From positions 231,766 through 295,765 of the forward strand of contig CACBDV010000001.1 in the NCBI GenBank assembly GCA_902538085.1: a DNA stretch of 64,000 nt, in the 5' to 3' direction. Positions 8,805-18,276 of this stretch are shown piece after piece. This DNA is from an uncultured Alphaproteobacteria bacterium. Lineage in GTDB: Bacteria; Pseudomonadota; Alphaproteobacteria; HIMB59. Within the stretch, counting starts at the first letter, position 1; every line of letters begins with the position of its first letter. The position numbers and the translations under genes are program-made. A model generated the notes under the pieces. It was not told the origin of the DNA and made no database searches. It saw nothing but the letters and a program-made list of their open reading frames with translations.

Positions 8805-9635
8805 ATGTTTATACCAATAGAAAAAATTTCAAATCTTCAAGAATTTAAAAAAGATATTTTTAGTGGAAAAGTTTTTGTATTTCAAAAATCAAAAACTTCA
8901 AATGATTTAATAACTCAAATTAAAAATAAAATACAAAATATTTATGATGGTGAAATAGAAAAAATACACTATTTAAAAAATTCTGAGGATATAAGTAAGG
9001 ATATTGTATCAAAATTAAAAAACCATGAAGATTTCAGAAAAATATTTTCTAACTTTTTAGATGAAATTGGATTTAATAAAGGTGGAACTTTCTGGGATCG
9101 ATTTGTGGTAAGAGTAGCACCAGCAGAAAATAACTTACCTTATAGAGAAGCATCTAGAATAAATATTCATCGTGATACTTGGGGCACAAATTTGTATCAA
9201 CAAATTAATTGGTGGGCACCAGTAAGCAACATAGAGGAAAAAAATACTATGATTTTTTATCCAGATTATTTTGATGTTCCTGTTAAAAACACTACTTCGA
9301 CTTGGGATTTAAACATTTATTTAGCCAATAGAAAAAAAGGGGATTTTTCTTATCCCTCTGCCCCGCAATTAAAGCAGGATTTACCAAGCAATACTAAAAT
9401 GGTACCTGTAACTATTAAACCAGGAGAAATTTTATGTTTTTCAGGTGCCCACTTACATAGTTCATCAAAAGAAAAGTCTGAAAATACAAGGATAAGCTTT
9501 GAAATTAGAACAATATGTGAAAACGACATAAATAGTTCAGCTCAAGCCCCTAATGTAGACTGTGATTTGCAGTGGAAGTTCCCAAAAATTTTTAAAAAAA
9601 TTAACGACAATTCGCCCCTGAAAATAACTAGCTGA
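8805..9635 (+). CDS. Putative Fe(II)/2-oxoglutarate-dependent oxygenase
   Basis: A 276-residue protein I cannot assign to a named enzyme. The HxD metal motif appears as IHRDTW (His122, Asp124). A distal GEILCFSGAHLHSSS (His216 or His218) is followed by Arg229 in ENTRISFEIRT, the order and spacing expected for Fe(II)/2-oxoglutarate oxygenases of the phytanoyl-CoA dioxygenase-like group. The ATG begins right after the phosphofructokinase stop (TGA 8802-8804), so it is probably co-transcribed with the two sugar kinases. A hydroxylation role on a sugar-related or small-molecule substrate is only a guess. Confidence 0.65.
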   Translation: MFIPIEKISNLQEFKKDIFSGKVFVFQKSKTSNDLITQIKNKIQNIYDGEIEKIHYLKNSEDISKDIVSKLKNHEDFRKIFSNFLDEIGFNKGGTFWDRFVVRVAPAENNLPYREASRINIHRDTWGTNLYQQINWWAPVSNIEEKNTMIFYPDYFDVPVKNTTSTWDLNIYLANRKKGDFSYPSAPQLKQDLPSNTKMVPVTIKPGEILCFSGAHLHSSSKEKSENTRISFEIRTICENDINSSAQAPNVDCDLQWKFPKIFKKINDNSPLKITS

Positions 9636-9663
9636 TTATTTTATTTTTTGCTAATTTGCTGAT

Positions 9664-10914
9664 GTGAAAAAAAAATATTCAATATTTAGCCTCGCAAAGA
9701 ACGCACTATCTGGCCATAAAGATTGGCAAAAAATGTGGAGAAGTCCTGAACCAAGAGAGTTTTATGATGTCATAATAATTGGTGGTGGGGGCCATGGACT
9801 TGGAACTGCTTATTATTTAGCAAAAGAACATGGATTAAAAAATATTGCTGTAATTGAAAAAGGATGGCTTGGTGGAGGTAACACAGGAAGAAATACCACT
9901 ATTATAAGATCAAATTATTTATGGGATGATAGTGCTCATTTGTACGAACACTCTTTGAAGTTATGGGAAAACCTATCAAGTGAACTCAATTACAATGTGA
10001 TGTTTAGTCAAAGAGGAGTTATGAATTTAGCCCATAACGAACATGATATTAAAGAGATTAAAAGAAGAGTGAGTGCAAATAATTTAAATGGCATTGACTC
10101 ATTTTGGTTATCTAAAGAAGAAATTCAAAAAAAGGTTCCTATCATGAACACTGACAATCTTCGATATCCAGTACTTGGTGCGTCTTACCAACCTCGTGGT
10201 GGTGTAGCAAGACACGATGCAATAGCATGGGGTTTTGCAATGCGTGCTGATGAGATGGGAGTTGATATAATTCAAAATTGTGAGGCACATCAAATAAGGA
10301 CTAAAAATGGAACAATAGAAGGTGTAGAAACTTCCAAGGGTTTTTTAAGGGCAAATAAAGTTGGAGTTGTTGCTTCAGGTCATACTGGTGTTTTAGCAGA
10401 GAGTGCGGGTATCAGATTACCTTTACAGAGTAAACCACTTCAGGCACTTGTTTCTGAGCCAATCAAACCTATTATTGATACAGTGGTAATGTCATCTGCA
10501 GTTCATGCTTATGTCAGTCAATCTGATAAAGGTGAATTAGTTATTGGAGCAGGAACCGATAGTTATAATTCTTTCACTCAAAGAGGTGGTTTTAATATTA
10601 TTGAAGATACTATAAGAGCTATGGTCGAGCTTTATCCAGTATTTGGCAAAATGAAAATGCTTCGTCAATGGGGCGGTATTGTTGATATCTGCCCAGATGC
10701 TAGTCCTATTATTAGTAAATGTGACATTGATGGTTTATTTTTTAATTGCGGCTGGGGCACAGGTGGTTTTAAAGCTACTCCTGGAAGTGCAAATGTTTTC
10801 GCACATACCATTGCAAAAAATGAACCTCATCAAATTAATAGTGCTTTTAATCTTGATAGATTTGCAAGTGGAAGATTAGTCGACGAACACGGTGCTGCAG
10901 CCGTAGCACATTAA
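9664..10914 (+). CDS. soxB: Sarcosine oxidase beta subunit
   Basis: A 416-residue flavoprotein matching SoxB of heterotetrameric sarcosine oxidase. The FAD-binding [14 protein letters not shown] starts at residue 40, and [17 protein letters not shown] is the conserved SoxB stretch (72-88). His184 in [12 protein letters not shown] is at the position that binds FMN covalently in characterised enzymes. [12 protein letters not shown] near the C terminus completes the FAD fold. The complex oxidises sarcosine to glycine with O2 and passes the methyl carbon to tetrahydrofolate. The start is GTG at 9664. It is first in the order soxB-D-A-G. Confidence 0.93.
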   Translation: MKKKYSIFSLAKNALSGHKDWQKMWRSPEPREFYDVIIIGGGGHGLGTAYYLAKEHGLKNIAVIEKGWLGGGNTGRNTTIIRSNYLWDDSAHLYEHSLKLWENLSSELNYNVMFSQRGVMNLAHNEHDIKEIKRRVSANNLNGIDSFWLSKEEIQKKVPIMNTDNLRYPVLGASYQPRGGVARHDAIAWGFAMRADEMGVDIIQNCEAHQIRTKNGTIEGVETSKGFLRANKVGVVASGHTGVLAESAGIRLPLQSKPLQALVSEPIKPIIDTVVMSSAVHAYVSQSDKGELVIGAGTDSYNSFTQRGGFNIIEDTIRAMVELYPVFGKMKMLRQWGGIVDICPDASPIISKCDIDGLFFNCGWGTGGFKATPGSANVFAHTIAKNEPHQINSAFNLDRFASGRLVDEHGAAAVAH

Positions 10915-10919
10915 TAAAT

Positions 10920-11270
10920 ATGCTCATAATTAATTGCCCTTATTGCGGCCCACGAGATCAATCGGAATTTTCAAATGGAGGAGAGGCGCATGTAAAAAGA
11001 CCCGATGGATCAAAAGAAATTGGTGATCGTGAGTGGGGAGAATATGTCTTTATAAGAGCAAATCCAAAAGGTTTGTTTTATGAGCGCTGGGTTCACACAC
11101 ATGGTTGTCGAAAATGGTTTAATTGTGTTAGAGATACATCTACTGATGAAATTTTGGTGACCTACAAGCTCGATGAAAAAAAACCAAATTTAAATAATTT
11201 CAAAAGTGTTGTTAAAACACCATCTGGGGAACCAGAAGTTGGTTCAGGTAATTTTACGGTTGAGAAATGA
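10920..11270 (+). CDS. soxD: Sarcosine oxidase delta subunit
   Basis: A 116-residue SoxD. The zinc site known from bacterial sarcosine oxidase is fully conserved by position: Cys6 and Cys9 in NCPYCG, His59 and Cys63 in WVHTHGCRKW. The middle RPDGSKEIGDREWGEY and FIRANPKG are typical of the family. It is a small structural subunit of the SoxBDAG complex. The stop overlaps the soxA start in an ATGA (11267-11270), implying coupled translation. Confidence 0.93.
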   Translation: MLIINCPYCGPRDQSEFSNGGEAHVKRPDGSKEIGDREWGEYVFIRANPKGLFYERWVHTHGCRKWFNCVRDTSTDEILVTYKLDEKKPNLNNFKSVVKTPSGEPEVGSGNFTVEK

Positions 11271-14245
11271 AATCTATAAATTTAAAAGAAAATCAATTTA
11301 TTCAGTTTCATCAAAAAATTAGCTTCAAGTTTGATGGGGTCAAATATTTTGGCTACAAAGGTGATACTATAGCCTCAGCTCTATTAAGAAATAATATTAA
11401 CCTTGTCGGTAGAAGTTTTAAGTACCATAGGCCAAGAGGAATTTATACATGTGGTATAGAAGAACCAAACGCTCTAGTCCAAATAATTAGTGAATATTCC
11501 GAACCAAACACAAGAGCAACTATAAAAAAAATTTATGAAGGTATGGAAATTGAAAGTCAAAACAGATGGCCTTCTCTTGAAAACGATTTTGGAAGTATCA
11601 ATAACTTATTTTCTCCAATTTTTACTGCTGGTTTTTACTATAAAACATTCATGGGGCCGCATAAGAAATTTTGGAAAAATTTGTATGAACCCCTTATTAG
11701 AAGGGCCGCTGGATTGGGTAAACCTCCCAAAGATTTCAAAGGCATAAGCAATCATATCCATCACAACGTCGATGTTACAATTATAGGGGGAGGATTAAAT
11801 GGACTTCTTGCAGCTAAATCTTTCATCAACTCAAATTATGATGTGCTATTAATTGAATTTGAAGAGCAACTTGGCGGCATTATCAATAATTCAAACAAAA
11901 TTTCATTAATAGATAATAAAGAGCCTAAAGATTGGTTAAAAGAAACTATACAAGAAATAGAAGAATCCAAGAATGTAAAGATTTTAAAGAACACACTTGT
12001 TACAACTTATAATTATATAAATCATCTTATAGCCATTGAAGATAGATTTGTTGGCTATAAACCGATAGAAGGAAAAGTTAATAGCACTTTACATAAGATA
12101 CGCACAGGTCACACAATATTATGTAATGGACACATTGAGAGATTTTTATCTTTTCAAAATAATGATCTCCCAGGCATAATGTTAAGTTCTTCCTTTGAAA
12201 AATATATGTGCCGATATGGACTAGCACCTTCTAAAGAACCTGTTATTTTCAGTAATAATTCGAATTCAAACAGCTTAGTTTATAGTCTTATAAAAGCTGG
12301 TTTAAAACCAAAAGCATATGTCGACTCACGATCCGGGGAAGAAATTGAGCCAAATTTGTTTGACTTGATAAGAAAAAATGATGTTCCTCTCTATACAAAT
12401 TCACAAATAAAAGGGGCATTTGGAAACAAAAAAATTGAAAAAATTCTTGTTGAGGATAGTTCTGGTGCTTTAAATGAAATTAAATGTGACTGCTTATGTT
12501 TGTCAGGTGGAATAAATCCAGATGTTCACTTGTTTACTCAATCAAAAGGTTTATTAGATTGGGATGAGAAAGATTTAACTTACAAACCATCAAAACCTTT
12601 TCAACCTACCATAACTCTTGGTTCTGCTTCAGGACAATTTAATTTTGATAATTTAAATTCTGATGTAAATGAAAAATTGAAAACTTTTAAAGTCAAAAAA
12701 TTAGACGTAAAGCTCGAATTAAATACAAACACTAAGTATAACATTGAAAAATTGTGGGAAGTCTCTCCGCAAAAGAAATCATTATGGGCTAAATCATTTA
12801 TTGACTTACAAAATGATGTAACAACTAAAGATATCCGTCAAGCAATAACAGAGGGCTTTGATAGAATTGAACATTTAAAAAGATATACAACAAATAGTAT
12901 GGGAACCGATCAAGGTAAAATAAGTAGTATTAACGCACTGGGAATAGTTTCTGATCTTCTGGATAAAAAAGTAAATGAAGTTGGCACAACTATTTATCGA
13001 CCACCCTATGCTCCTTTAAGTTTTTCTGCAATAGCCGGCAGAAATTGCTATGAGTTTTATGACCCAGAGAGAAAATCACCAATACATAGTTGGCACTTAA
13101 AAAATGGTGCAATTTTTGAGGATGTCGGGCAATGGAAAAGGCCATGGTATTTTCAAATTAATAAAGATGAGTCTATGCATGATGCTGTTCAACGAGAGAG
13201 CATAAATGTAAGAGAAAACGCAGGTATTTTAGATGGTAGCACATTAGGAAAAATTGAGATCAAAGGTGAGGATGCGTTGGAATTTATGAATTTAATTTAC
13301 ACAAACAGTTTTACTAAGATGAAACAAGGTTCTGCAAGGTATGCTCTTATGTTGGGGGAAGATGGAATGGTAAAAGATGACGGGATAATTTGTAAAATTT
13401 CTGATCAGCATTTTATTGCCACTACAACTACTGGAGGTGCTGCTACTGTTTTAGGTTGCATGGAAGAATATGCTCAAACAGAGTGGCCAAATTTAAAAGT
13501 TTTTATGAACTCGATTACAGAGCAATATGCAACTTTCAACATTAGTGGACCAAAAACCAGAGAAATTATGAAAAAAGCCTTTCCAAATATCAATTTTAGC
13601 AATGAGGAGTTTCCTTTTATGACTTTCCAATTTCATGAATTTAATGGTATTCCAATACGAATTCTTAGAGCAAGCTTTACCGGGGAATTGGGTTACGAAA
13701 TATATATTCCGTCAAATAGTGCCCCTAAAATTTGGGATAACATTCAAAGTGTTGGAAAAGAATTTGGTCTTGCTCCCTACGGCACAGAGGCAATGCATCT
13801 TCTAAGAGCAGAAAAAGGTTACATTATTGTTGGCCAAGACACAGATGGTTCTATAACGCCTATAGATTTGGGACTTAGCTGGATGATTGGTAAATCAAAA
13901 AAAGATTTTTTAGGTAAAAGATCACTTACTCGGTCTGATACTATAAGAGAAGATAGAAAACAACTTGTTGGTATAATTCCCTCGAATAAAGCTGATAAAC
14001 TAGAGGAAGGACAACATATCATTCTTGATAAAGAAATTAAATCTCCTGTCCCAATGCTTGGTCATATTACATCCTGTTATTATAGTTCTACTTTAGGTCA
14101 TGATTTTGCATTAGCTGTTATAAAAAATGGCCACTCAATGATTGGAACAAAAGCTTACGCTTCTACATCAAGTATGAGTACAACTGGTGTGGATATAGTA
14201 AAACCCGTTTTTTATGATGAAGATAATAAAAGGTTAGTTTCATGA
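11267..14245 (+). CDS. soxA: Sarcosine oxidase alpha subunit
   Basis: A 992-residue SoxA of the expected length. The N-terminal ferredoxin-fold region contains SFKYHRPRGIYTCGIEEPNA (about 49-68). A dinucleotide-binding domain begins with VTIIGGGLNGLLAAKS near residue 170. From about residue 600 to the end is a GcvT-like folate domain that accepts the methyl carbon as 5,10-methylene-tetrahydrofolate, with TGELGYEIYIP close to 805. It works in the cytoplasm with SoxB, SoxD and SoxG. ATGA overlaps link it to soxD upstream and soxG downstream. Confidence 0.93.
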   Translation: MKSINLKENQFIQFHQKISFKFDGVKYFGYKGDTIASALLRNNINLVGRSFKYHRPRGIYTCGIEEPNALVQIISEYSEPNTRATIKKIYEGMEIESQNRWPSLENDFGSINNLFSPIFTAGFYYKTFMGPHKKFWKNLYEPLIRRAAGLGKPPKDFKGISNHIHHNVDVTIIGGGLNGLLAAKSFINSNYDVLLIEFEEQLGGIINNSNKISLIDNKEPKDWLKETIQEIEESKNVKILKNTLVTTYNYINHLIAIEDRFVGYKPIEGKVNSTLHKIRTGHTILCNGHIERFLSFQNNDLPGIMLSSSFEKYMCRYGLAPSKEPVIFSNNSNSNSLVYSLIKAGLKPKAYVDSRSGEEIEPNLFDLIRKNDVPLYTNSQIKGAFGNKKIEKILVEDSSGALNEIKCDCLCLSGGINPDVHLFTQSKGLLDWDEKDLTYKPSKPFQPTITLGSASGQFNFDNLNSDVNEKLKTFKVKKLDVKLELNTNTKYNIEKLWEVSPQKKSLWAKSFIDLQNDVTTKDIRQAITEGFDRIEHLKRYTTNSMGTDQGKISSINALGIVSDLLDKKVNEVGTTIYRPPYAPLSFSAIAGRNCYEFYDPERKSPIHSWHLKNGAIFEDVGQWKRPWYFQINKDESMHDAVQRESINVRENAGILDGSTLGKIEIKGEDALEFMNLIYTNSFTKMKQGSARYALMLGEDGMVKDDGIICKISDQHFIATTTTGGAATVLGCMEEYAQTEWPNLKVFMNSITEQYATFNISGPKTREIMKKAFPNINFSNEEFPFMTFQFHEFNGIPIRILRASFTGELGYEIYIPSNSAPKIWDNIQSVGKEFGLAPYGTEAMHLLRAEKGYIIVGQDTDGSITPIDLGLSWMIGKSKKDFLGKRSLTRSDTIREDRKQLVGIIPSNKADKLEEGQHIILDKEIKSPVPMLGHITSCYYSSTLGHDFALAVIKNGHSMIGTKAYASTSSMSTTGVDIVKPVFYDEDNKRLVS

Positions 14246-14763
14246 CTGAAGTAATCCGATCTGATGGTATTGAAATAAAAAAAAAAGTTATTCAACAAAT
14301 TCTGTTAAGAGGATCTGGTGACTCAAAATTTAATAATCACATAAACAAATCTTTAAAACTTTTACCACCATCAGATAATTTAAGGATAATTTCAAATGAT
14401 AATTATACTTTAGCAAAAATGTCTTTTGATCAATGGAATTTAATATTTGAGAAAGAAATTGAAATTAAAAAGCTCAACAAAATATTAGATGATTTAAATA
14501 AATCACCCTTAATATTAGCTACAAATATTTCTGACTCACAAGTATTTTTTGAAATTCAAGGTAAAAATAGTTTTGACATATTAAATAAATTAACCCATTT
14601 TGACTTTAGAGAAAAATCCTTTAAAAAATCCACTGCCGCGCAAACATTATTAGCTAGAGTAGACTGTTCTATTTTTAATCTTGATCTTAAATTATTACTT
14701 AGTTGTAATCGATCATTTGCTGACTATCTTGAGGATCGTCTTATTGACGCGGTTAACTTTTAA
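14242..14763 (+). CDS. soxG: Sarcosine oxidase gamma subunit
   Basis: A 173-residue SoxG, assigned from its position after soxA, its size and its weak GcvT-like pattern (IRGKNSFDIL-type strand, here FEIQGKNSFDIL near residues 107-118). SoxG is the least conserved of the four subunits, so similarity is limited, but gene order and the ATGA overlap with soxA make the call firm. It completes the tetrameric complex. The gap to the next gene is 58 bases and carries a possible new promoter. Confidence 0.85.
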   Translation: MTEVIRSDGIEIKKKVIQQILLRGSGDSKFNNHINKSLKLLPPSDNLRIISNDNYTLAKMSFDQWNLIFEKEIEIKKLNKILDDLNKSPLILATNISDSQVFFEIQGKNSFDILNKLTHFDFREKSFKKSTAAQTLLARVDCSIFNLDLKLLLSCNRSFADYLEDRLIDAVNF

Positions 14764-14776
14764 GTTTTTTTTCATA

Positions 14777-14806
14777 TTGACATCAAATTTTGGAACTGAT
14801 TAGGTA
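14777..14806 (+). promoter_or_regulatory. Possible promoter for the dimethylglycine-dehydrogenase-like gene
   Basis: A perfect TTGACA -35 hexamer is at 14777-14782, and a weak -10 candidate (TAGGTA) lies 18 bases downstream at 14801-14806. The following AAGGGA at 14812-14817 is a fair ribosome binding site for the ATG at 14822. The -10 match is poor, so this is tentative. Confidence 0.35.
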
Positions 14807-14821
14807 TTTTTAAGGGAATAA

Positions 14822-17296
14822 ATGGCAAGAAAATCAAGAATAATAATCGTTGGTAGTGGTATTGTTGGAGCGAGCACTGCCTATCATTTAGCTCAATTGG
14901 GTTGGAAAGATATGGTTATACTTGATCAAGGGCCATTGTTTGAAACTGGAGGCTCTACCAGTCATGCACCAGGAGGTGTTTTTCAAACTAATCCTTCACG
15001 AATGATGTGTAAATTTGCACAGTACACAGTTGACTTACTTAGATCCTTATCATTTGAGGGAAAACCTTGTTTTCATACTGTTGGAGGAATTGAAGTATCA
15101 AAGACAAAAGAGAGACATCAAGACCTTTATCGAAAACTTGGTATAGCTCACAGTTATGGATTAACTGATGCAAAAATAATTACTCCAGATGAAGTTTTAA
15201 AAATGAGCCCCTATATTGACCCAGAAAAAATTCACGGGGGATATTATGTTCCAACTGATGGTTTAGCAGCACCTGTAAGAGCAGTACGAGCAATGGCAAA
15301 ATATGTCACTGATTTAAAAGCAGGGGAATTCTTTGGTGATACAGCAGTTAATGGATTTAAAATTCAGAATAATCAAATTCGTGGAGTTCAAACATCTAAG
15401 GGAGATTATGAAGCCGATATTGTACTTGTCTCAACTGGTATCTGGGCTCCAAAAATGGGAAGGCTTGCAAACATATCATTACCTCTAGTTCCCTGCGAAC
15501 ATCAAATGGTGTGGTTAGAACCATTTGAAGAATTGAAAGAATTTAAAGCTGATCATAAAGAAGCTTTGGTTGAACACGCATTGATGCGTCACCAAGATTA
15601 TAGTCTCTATTTCAGACAATGGAATGATACTTATGTTATTGGGAATTATCGACATGAACCAAGAATTTTAGAGTCAGAAGAATTAAAGAAACCTGAAGAT
15701 GCTGAAGAAATGCCCTCTTTGGTGGACTTTAGACCTGATGATTTTGAAGGTGCACATAAAGAGTCGAATTGGTTGTTCCCAAGATTTTCAGAAAAAAAAC
15801 TTACAAAAAAAATTAATGGAATTTTTTCATTTACAACAGATGGTAACCCTTTGATGGGCGAGACAAGTGTAAAAGGTTTGTGGACCGCTAATGCTGTATG
15901 GATAACACATGCTGGTGGTGTTGGAAAAGCTATGGCAGAGTGGATAGTGAATGGTGAACCTGAACTTGATGTTCGTCAAGGAGATATCAATCGTTTTCAT
16001 CAACATCATCATGTCAGGAAATATCTAAGGTCAAGAGGTAAGCAGAATTATAAAGAGGTATATGATATTATTCACCCACTTCAACAAATGGAGCAGCCAA
16101 GACCATTAAGAAGAAGTCCATTTTATGCAAGGTTAGAAGGACAAAAAGCACATTTCTTTGAGACTATGGGCTGGGAAAGACCTCAATGGTATGAGTCAAA
16201 TGCTGAATTAATGAAAGGTAAAAACTTTCCAAATAGGACAGGCTGGGCTGCAAAATATTGGTCACCAATTCAAGCAGCTGAACATCTTGTAACAAGACAA
16301 ACGGGTGCCCTTTTTGATATTACAGGATTTGTGAAAATTGAAGTAAGTGGAAAAGGTGCTCTAAAATTATTACAGAAAGTTTGCACAAATAATATTGATG
16401 TTGCCGTAGGTAAAGTTGTTTATAGCGTAATTTCTAATATGTATGGTGGTATAAAGAGTGATCTTACAATTAGTAGACTTGAGGAAAATAAATTTTGGGT
16501 CCTGGCAGGAGCTGGGAATGGAATGATTGATATTAGTTGGCTTCGAGCAAATGCTCCTGATGACGGAAGTGTTCAGATCATAGATTGGACATCCGCTTTT
16601 GCGGGTATCGGCTTATGGGGGCCAAATTCAAGATCTGTTCTTGAAAAACTGTGTGATGATGATGATGTATCTAACGAAGGTTTTCCATTTTTCCATATTA
16701 AAAAGATTTCAATCAGTAACATTCCCTGTGTTGCTGTAAGAATATCTTACATAGGTGAATTAGGTTGGGAAATATATACACCTACTGAGTATGGGCTATC
16801 ATTATGGGATGAACTTCGAGAAACCTCAAGAGAGTTCAACATGATTTGCTCAGGTGCTGGTGCTTTTGAGTCACTCAGATTGGAGAAAGGCTATAGATCA
16901 CTGGGTACAGATATTCATACTAATTACAACCCTTATGAGTCAGGCTTAGGCTTTACGGTAAAGCTTAAAAAAAATGATGAGTTTATCGGTAAGAATGCAC
17001 TTCAAAAAATAAAAGAAAAACCAATTGAAAAGAGACTTACTTGTATGATTATTGACGACCCTGAAGGAATGGCCTTGGGCACAGAACCGATTTATTCAAA
17101 TGGTAAGGCTGTAGGGTACGTTACAAGTACAAATTATGGCTATTTTGTTGATAAACACATTGTTTATGGATATTTACCAACAGAATTGTCAGAAAAAGGA
17201 AATAAGTTAGAGGTCGAGTACTTTGGCAAAAGGTATCCATTAACAGTTACAGAGGAACCTTTGCTCGACCCAGAAAATAATAGATTAAAGTCTTAA
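14822..17296 (+). CDS. Dimethylglycine/sarcosine dehydrogenase-like flavoprotein with GcvT domain
   Basis: An 824-residue protein with the two-domain plan of dimethylglycine dehydrogenase. The N-terminal FAD-binding oxidoreductase starts with IIIVGSGIVGASTAYHLA (residues 7-24). The sequence GGSTSHAPGG contains a His at the position of the covalent-FAD histidine of mammalian DMGDH. The C-terminal part, from about residue 440, is a GcvT-type folate-binding domain with YIGELGWEIYTP near 644. The enzyme likely demethylates dimethylglycine or a related N-methyl compound and transfers the one-carbon unit to tetrahydrofolate. It sits between sarcosine oxidase and a MetF-like gene. DMGDH versus sarcosine dehydrogenase cannot be decided here. 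Confidence 0.85.
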   Translation: MARKSRIIIVGSGIVGASTAYHLAQLGWKDMVILDQGPLFETGGSTSHAPGGVFQTNPSRMMCKFAQYTVDLLRSLSFEGKPCFHTVGGIEVSKTKERHQDLYRKLGIAHSYGLTDAKIITPDEVLKMSPYIDPEKIHGGYYVPTDGLAAPVRAVRAMAKYVTDLKAGEFFGDTAVNGFKIQNNQIRGVQTSKGDYEADIVLVSTGIWAPKMGRLANISLPLVPCEHQMVWLEPFEELKEFKADHKEALVEHALMRHQDYSLYFRQWNDTYVIGNYRHEPRILESEELKKPEDAEEMPSLVDFRPDDFEGAHKESNWLFPRFSEKKLTKKINGIFSFTTDGNPLMGETSVKGLWTANAVWITHAGGVGKAMAEWIVNGEPELDVRQGDINRFHQHHHVRKYLRSRGKQNYKEVYDIIHPLQQMEQPRPLRRSPFYARLEGQKAHFFETMGWERPQWYESNAELMKGKNFPNRTGWAAKYWSPIQAAEHLVTRQTGALFDITGFVKIEVSGKGALKLLQKVCTNNIDVAVGKVVYSVISNMYGGIKSDLTISRLEENKFWVLAGAGNGMIDISWLRANAPDDGSVQIIDWTSAFAGIGLWGPNSRSVLEKLCDDDDVSNEGFPFFHIKKISISNIPCVAVRISYIGELGWEIYTPTEYGLSLWDELRETSREFNMICSGAGAFESLRLEKGYRSLGTDIHTNYNPYESGLGFTVKLKKNDEFIGKNALQKIKEKPIEKRLTCMIIDDPEGMALGTEPIYSNGKAVGYVTSTNYGYFVDKHIVYGYLPTELSEKGNKLEVEYFGKRYPLTVTEEPLLDPENNRLKS

Positions 17297-17314
17297 CTAT
17301 TATATTTTAAAAAT

Positions 17315-18196
17315 ATGATCAAAGAAAATATTGTTTCTTTAGTTGATGGCTTTACCGTAGAGCTTAACCCAAAAGTAAGACACAAACTAACGTCGATACC
17401 TTTAGATAAAAAAAATAATGTCTACATAACATATCTACCTGATGCTACAGAAAACGACATTTTAGAAACTGTTGATTTTGTATCTAAACAAGAATTAACT
17501 CCTATTACTCATTTGCCTGCAAGGACAATGAAAGATTTAGATCATGTTTCAGACTTCCTAAAAGAACTTAGAAATAGAACGGATAGCAAAAAAATTCTTG
17601 TTATAGGTGGTGGAGGTAATCAAAATGGATCAGTATCATCTTCTCTGGAAATACTAGAGTGTGGTTTATTAAAAGATAATGATTTTGAAGAGATAGGAAT
17701 AGCTGGACACCCAGAGGGCTCACCTGATATTGATCAAAATACTGTGAACGAATTTTTGAACAAAAAATATAAATTATCAAAAGATAAGGATTTAAATTTA
17801 GAACTTGTTACTCAATTTTTTTTTAATGCCGAACCATTTATTAAATGGTGTAAATTTTTAGATAATTCAAATATAAAATTACCCGTCAGAGTAGGCTTTC
17901 CAGGCCCGGCATCTTTTAAAACACTTCTTAATTTTGGCATAATGAGTGGTGTTGGAAATTCATTAAGTTTTTTGAAAAAGAACTCATCTAAAGTAACTGA
18001 CCTTTTAACAAAAACTTCAAACGATGAAATGTTTATTGAATTAGCAAACTTCTCTAAAGAACAAAGTTCATTTAAAAATTTTCACTGCTTTCCTTTTGGT
18101 GGCTTCGAGAAGACCTGTCATTGGTTAAATGCTCTTCAAAATGGTGATTTTACAATGGAAAATGACAAAATAGTCCTCCACAACAAAATCTTTTAA
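17315..18196 (+). CDS. Methylenetetrahydrofolate reductase (MetF)-like protein
   Basis: A 293-residue MetF-family protein. Recognisable segments are ITHLPARTM (substrate/FAD strand), IGIAGHPEGSPD (the family's AGYPEGHP-like motif) and LVTQFFFNAEPF. The family interconverts 5,10-methylene- and 5-methyl-tetrahydrofolate with FAD. Because it lies between a dimethylglycine-dehydrogenase homologue and a GcvT/DmdA-like methyltransferase, the reverse direction, oxidising methyl-tetrahydrofolate made by demethylases, is a reasonable inference. It appears to be a specialised paralogue rather than the biosynthetic MetF, since no methionine genes are near. Confidence 0.75.
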   Translation: MIKENIVSLVDGFTVELNPKVRHKLTSIPLDKKNNVYITYLPDATENDILETVDFVSKQELTPITHLPARTMKDLDHVSDFLKELRNRTDSKKILVIGGGGNQNGSVSSSLEILECGLLKDNDFEEIGIAGHPEGSPDIDQNTVNEFLNKKYKLSKDKDLNLELVTQFFFNAEPFIKWCKFLDNSNIKLPVRVGFPGPASFKTLLNFGIMSGVGNSLSFLKKNSSKVTDLLTKTSNDEMFIELANFSKEQSSFKNFHCFPFGGFEKTCHWLNALQNGDFTMENDKIVLHNKIF

Positions 18197-18266
18197 GTTC
18201 TAATTTTTCGATTGCATAGACCCTAAAAAGAAATTAATTTTCAAAAATTGCTACTGCATTTTTTAT

Positions 18267-18272
18267 AGGAGG
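18267..18272 (+). promoter_or_regulatory. Strong Shine-Dalgarno (AGGAGG)
   Basis: A perfect AGGAGG four bases before the ATG at 18277. Most genes in this window have no such site, so this gene is probably highly translated. Confidence 0.8.
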
Positions 18273-18276
18273 ATAT

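Noticed and set aside
18197-18276. Possible riboswitch in front of the GcvT/DmdA-like gene
   Set aside because: The 80-base gap is too short and shows no glycine or SAM aptamer motif; only the Shine-Dalgarno is supported.
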